Source of the DNA: Coriobacteriaceae bacterium
Lineage (GTDB): Bacteria; Actinomycetota; Coriobacteriia; Coriobacteriales; Coriobacteriaceae
Assembly (NCBI GenBank): GCA_902363875.1
Contig: CABJBO010000013.1
Coordinates: 1 to 49,940, forward strand
Direction: 5' to 3'
DNA length: 49,940 bases
Of this stretch, positions 47,953 through 49,940 are shown piece by piece. The position numbers and the translations under genes are program-made. The stretch's first letter is position 1, and the number at the start of each line of letters is the position of its first letter. The notes beneath the pieces are model-generated. The model made no database searches. It had not been told where the DNA came from and saw nothing but the letters and a program-made list of their open reading frames with translations.

Positions 47953-49743
47953 CTAAGAGCGCTTGCGGCTCGCCATGGTGCCTGCGGCGATAGCGGCTGT
48001 TCCCGCAAGGACGGTTGCCACGATGGCCGCACCCGAGGTGTCGCCGGTTGCCGCGAGCACGCCGGTAGTCTTGGCTTTCGTGATTGAAGCCGCAACGGCC
48101 TTGGTCGGCTTTGAGCCCTCAGGCTTGGGGTTCTGCTTGGACTCCGCGGGCTTGCTTTCTGCGGGCTTGGTCTCGTCGGGCTTGGGGTCTTCCGGCTTGG
48201 CTGCCTCGGGAGATGCGATGACCATGCTCTTGGCGACAGCTTCGTTATAGGGGGAGTCGATCACAGCGTCGCCCGTGCCGATGGCTTGGCCTGCCTCGTA
48301 GATGCCGTCACGGAGCTTGCGATAGTCAATGACCTTGCCGCCTTCGGGCGTCTGGATGGCGGCGTTCTCAATCTTGATGGTGCCGATTGCCTTGCCGTCA
48401 GCGCTCATGGCACGGGCAAAGATTGCCGCTGTATCTCCTTCGGCCGTTACCTTGCTGCGGATGATCGAGATGACTGCGGGTGTGACGCCCTCGCTGGTCT
48501 GGGCGATGATGCCGATGTTCTCGCCTTGGGGCTCGGGGCTCGTCTCGCCATCTTGGTTTTCGCTGTAGGGGATGGGGCCGTCGCCGTTCTCGACATAGCG
48601 GGCTATGGCCTTGACAACGGAGTCGCTGATGTAGATGTGGCCACCCTCCTCGTTGGGTCGATCGCTTCTGGTGGAGAATGCAGCCGAAACCTCGCCTTCC
48701 GCAAACGCGTCCACGGTGGAGCCGTTCTTGACGACGATATCGTCTGGGTAGGTGAAGAGGGCAATGGCGCTACCGTATCTGCCTTTACTTGCGCGGACTG
48801 TCACGTTTGCATGATCGAGGGTGATGCCCTTGTGGGCATAGACGCCATATTCAACACCGTTTACGTTGAGGGAGGCGTTTGTGGCTGCGAGGCTGCCCTT
48901 GGCCTCGACGGCAGCGTCTTTCTCGGAGCTTGCCTTGACCTGGCTGCCGTCCGAGATGTTGATATTGCCGCCGCTCCAAAGGGCCTCACCATCAGCTGAG
49001 CTTGCCTCGACCGTCCCGCCACCCTTGATGGTGAGGTTCTTGTCGGTTCCAATACCCTTGTCCTCGGTAGTCCTGGCGGTGACGGCTCCGCTGTCGTCAA
49101 TCGTGATATTACCGTTTGCCCTGATGCCATCCGATGCACCCGTGGCGTTGACGTTGCCCGAACCTTTGATAGCGAGATCACCCCCGGCATTTATGGCGTC
49201 AAACCCAGTGCTCGTGGCGTTGACGGATCCGGCTCCGTCGATGTTGATATTACCCGTGGAGAGGATAGCGTCCTCAGTAGATGTCACGCTGAGCGTGCTG
49301 CCCGCGTCGCCTTGGATATTGAGCTCGGCGTTCTCGTTAGTGCCATGAGAAACGTTGATGCCTTCGATCCATTCGGCAGTGACGATGTTGGTCCCCGAGT
49401 AATTCACGTTGAGCTTGCCTGCGGCCTGGATCTCGCCGCCGTTATAGTTGTTGAGCTTCAAGTCGTCGGCGCCGTCCCACGACCAGGTGCCGGTCTCGTC
49501 GCCCGCCGCAGTGCCGGCGTTGTATTTGGTTTCGCCGACCTTGACCCATTCCGCCGCGAGCGAGACGCTCGGCATGAGCAGCGAGCTCACCGTGAGCGCG
49601 CACACGGCGCCTACGACGATGCGGCGCGTCACGCGGCGCCAGCTGCCGTGCGCGAGTCCTATGCGACGGCGAACGTCGGGTTCGGCAACATGGGTTCCGG
49701 CGGTAGTGTCATTGCGTTTGGGGGTCGTGAACAAGGCTGCCAT
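47953..49743 (-). CDS. Cell-wall-anchored surface protein with beta-helix-like repeats
   Basis: A 596-residue secreted protein. It has a signal peptide (about 35-64, RRVTRRIVVGAVCAL then cleavage near SLAAEW), then a long region of short repeats of about 18-22 residues (NINIDGAGSVNATSTGFDAI, DLAIKGSGNVNATGASDGI, NITIDDSGAVTARTTEDKGI). These fit a right-handed beta-helix. A Pro/Lys-rich wall-spanning segment (PEDPKPDETKPAESKPAESK) follows, then the sortase-type anchor LAATG (563-567), a hydrophobic helix and the RKRS tail. The LAATG form deviates from LPxTG. The ATG at 49743 has GGGAG at 6 bases; longer upstream frames lack a site. Adhesion or glycan binding is likely but unproven. Confidence 0.82.
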   Translation of the reverse strand: MAALFTTPKRNDTTAGTHVAEPDVRRRIGLAHGSWRRVTRRIVVGAVCALTVSSLLMPSVSLAAEWVKVGETKYNAGTAAGDETGTWSWDGADDLKLNNYNGGEIQAAGKLNVNYSGTNIVTAEWIEGINVSHGTNENAELNIQGDAGSTLSVTSTEDAILSTGNINIDGAGSVNATSTGFDAINAGGDLAIKGSGNVNATGASDGIRANGNITIDDSGAVTARTTEDKGIGTDKNLTIKGGGTVEASSADGEALWSGGNINISDGSQVKASSEKDAAVEAKGSLAATNASLNVNGVEYGVYAHKGITLDHANVTVRASKGRYGSAIALFTYPDDIVVKNGSTVDAFAEGEVSAAFSTRSDRPNEEGGHIYISDSVVKAIARYVENGDGPIPYSENQDGETSPEPQGENIGIIAQTSEGVTPAVISIIRSKVTAEGDTAAIFARAMSADGKAIGTIKIENAAIQTPEGGKVIDYRKLRDGIYEAGQAIGTGDAVIDSPYNEAVAKSMVIASPEAAKPEDPKPDETKPAESKPAESKQNPKPEGSKPTKAVAASITKAKTTGVLAATGDTSGAAIVATVLAGTAAIAAGTMASRKRS

Positions 49744-49940
49744 GGTTGCTCCCGTTCTCATAGGGCCTATACGGCTAGATTCAGCGTATCTGCTGGATGT
49801 TGCCGGCGGTAGTGCCGTTTGGAGGGCAAAATGGCCAAAATGGGGGAGAAATAGGCCGCACGCCGGCGCAGGGACCGGCGCTAAAAGAAAGGCTCTGTTA
49901 GACCACATTTGACACGATCGGCTGTTCGTCGAACCGGGAA

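Overview
The window is GC-rich, densely coded bacterial chromosome, with short intergenic gaps, strong AAGGAG-type ribosome-binding sites and many GTG starts. A Coriobacteriia actinobacterium close to Collinsella fits best. This is inferred from base composition, the LPxTG-like wall anchor (LAATGD), the mix of actinobacterial and Firmicutes-like gene families, and the style of the intergenic repeats. No rRNA, tRNA, phage, insertion sequence or CRISPR array was seen.

Layout. 0-7 kb: glutaredoxin, an Xre/zinc-ribbon/TipAS regulator, TrmO, a MalY/PatB C-S lyase, a PNPOx-like flavoprotein and a large hybrid sensor kinase with two periplasmic solute-binding modules. 7-13 kb: ion channel, LOG protein, ClC channel, a DMT transporter and a YtrA-type GntR/ABC operon with a visible promoter and operator. 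12.8-13.1 kb: an eight-arm array of alternating inverted repeats. 13-24 kb: RF3, a queuosine-precursor transporter behind a candidate preQ1 riboswitch, SDR, Ung, a DMT transporter/LysR pair, MATE, RlmA, RsmJ, a GNAT protein and small proteins. 24.3-24.5 kb: a candidate 6S RNA gene on the minus strand. 24.5-31.5 kb: a TetM-like GTPase, then an AAA ATPase translationally close to a short UvrA-like protein, then a second AAA ATPase; three near-identical hairpins punctuate this block. 31.5-39 kb: TrmL, a CobW-type metallochaperone, an Spx/ArsC-like protein, an iron-sulfur flavodoxin and two multidomain cyclic-di-GMP proteins. 39-47 kb: a patatin phospholipase, a thiamine-salvage operon under a TPP riboswitch with its own terminator, a HAD phosphatase, a LysR regulator next to a MetE-like methyltransferase with a matching TATAG-N7-CTATA box, and a uracil permease. 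47-50 kb: an esterase and a wall-anchored surface protein.

The gene set is mostly housekeeping RNA modification, vitamin and nucleobase salvage, transport and signalling. The most unusual material is non-coding. There are several families of palindromic repeats built around GGGACA/GGGACG cores, some of which supply stop codons to neighbouring genes. There is also the regular alternating array upstream of prfC, and a recurrent ACAAT -10 element without an evident -35. All calls come from reading the sequence; no database search was possible.
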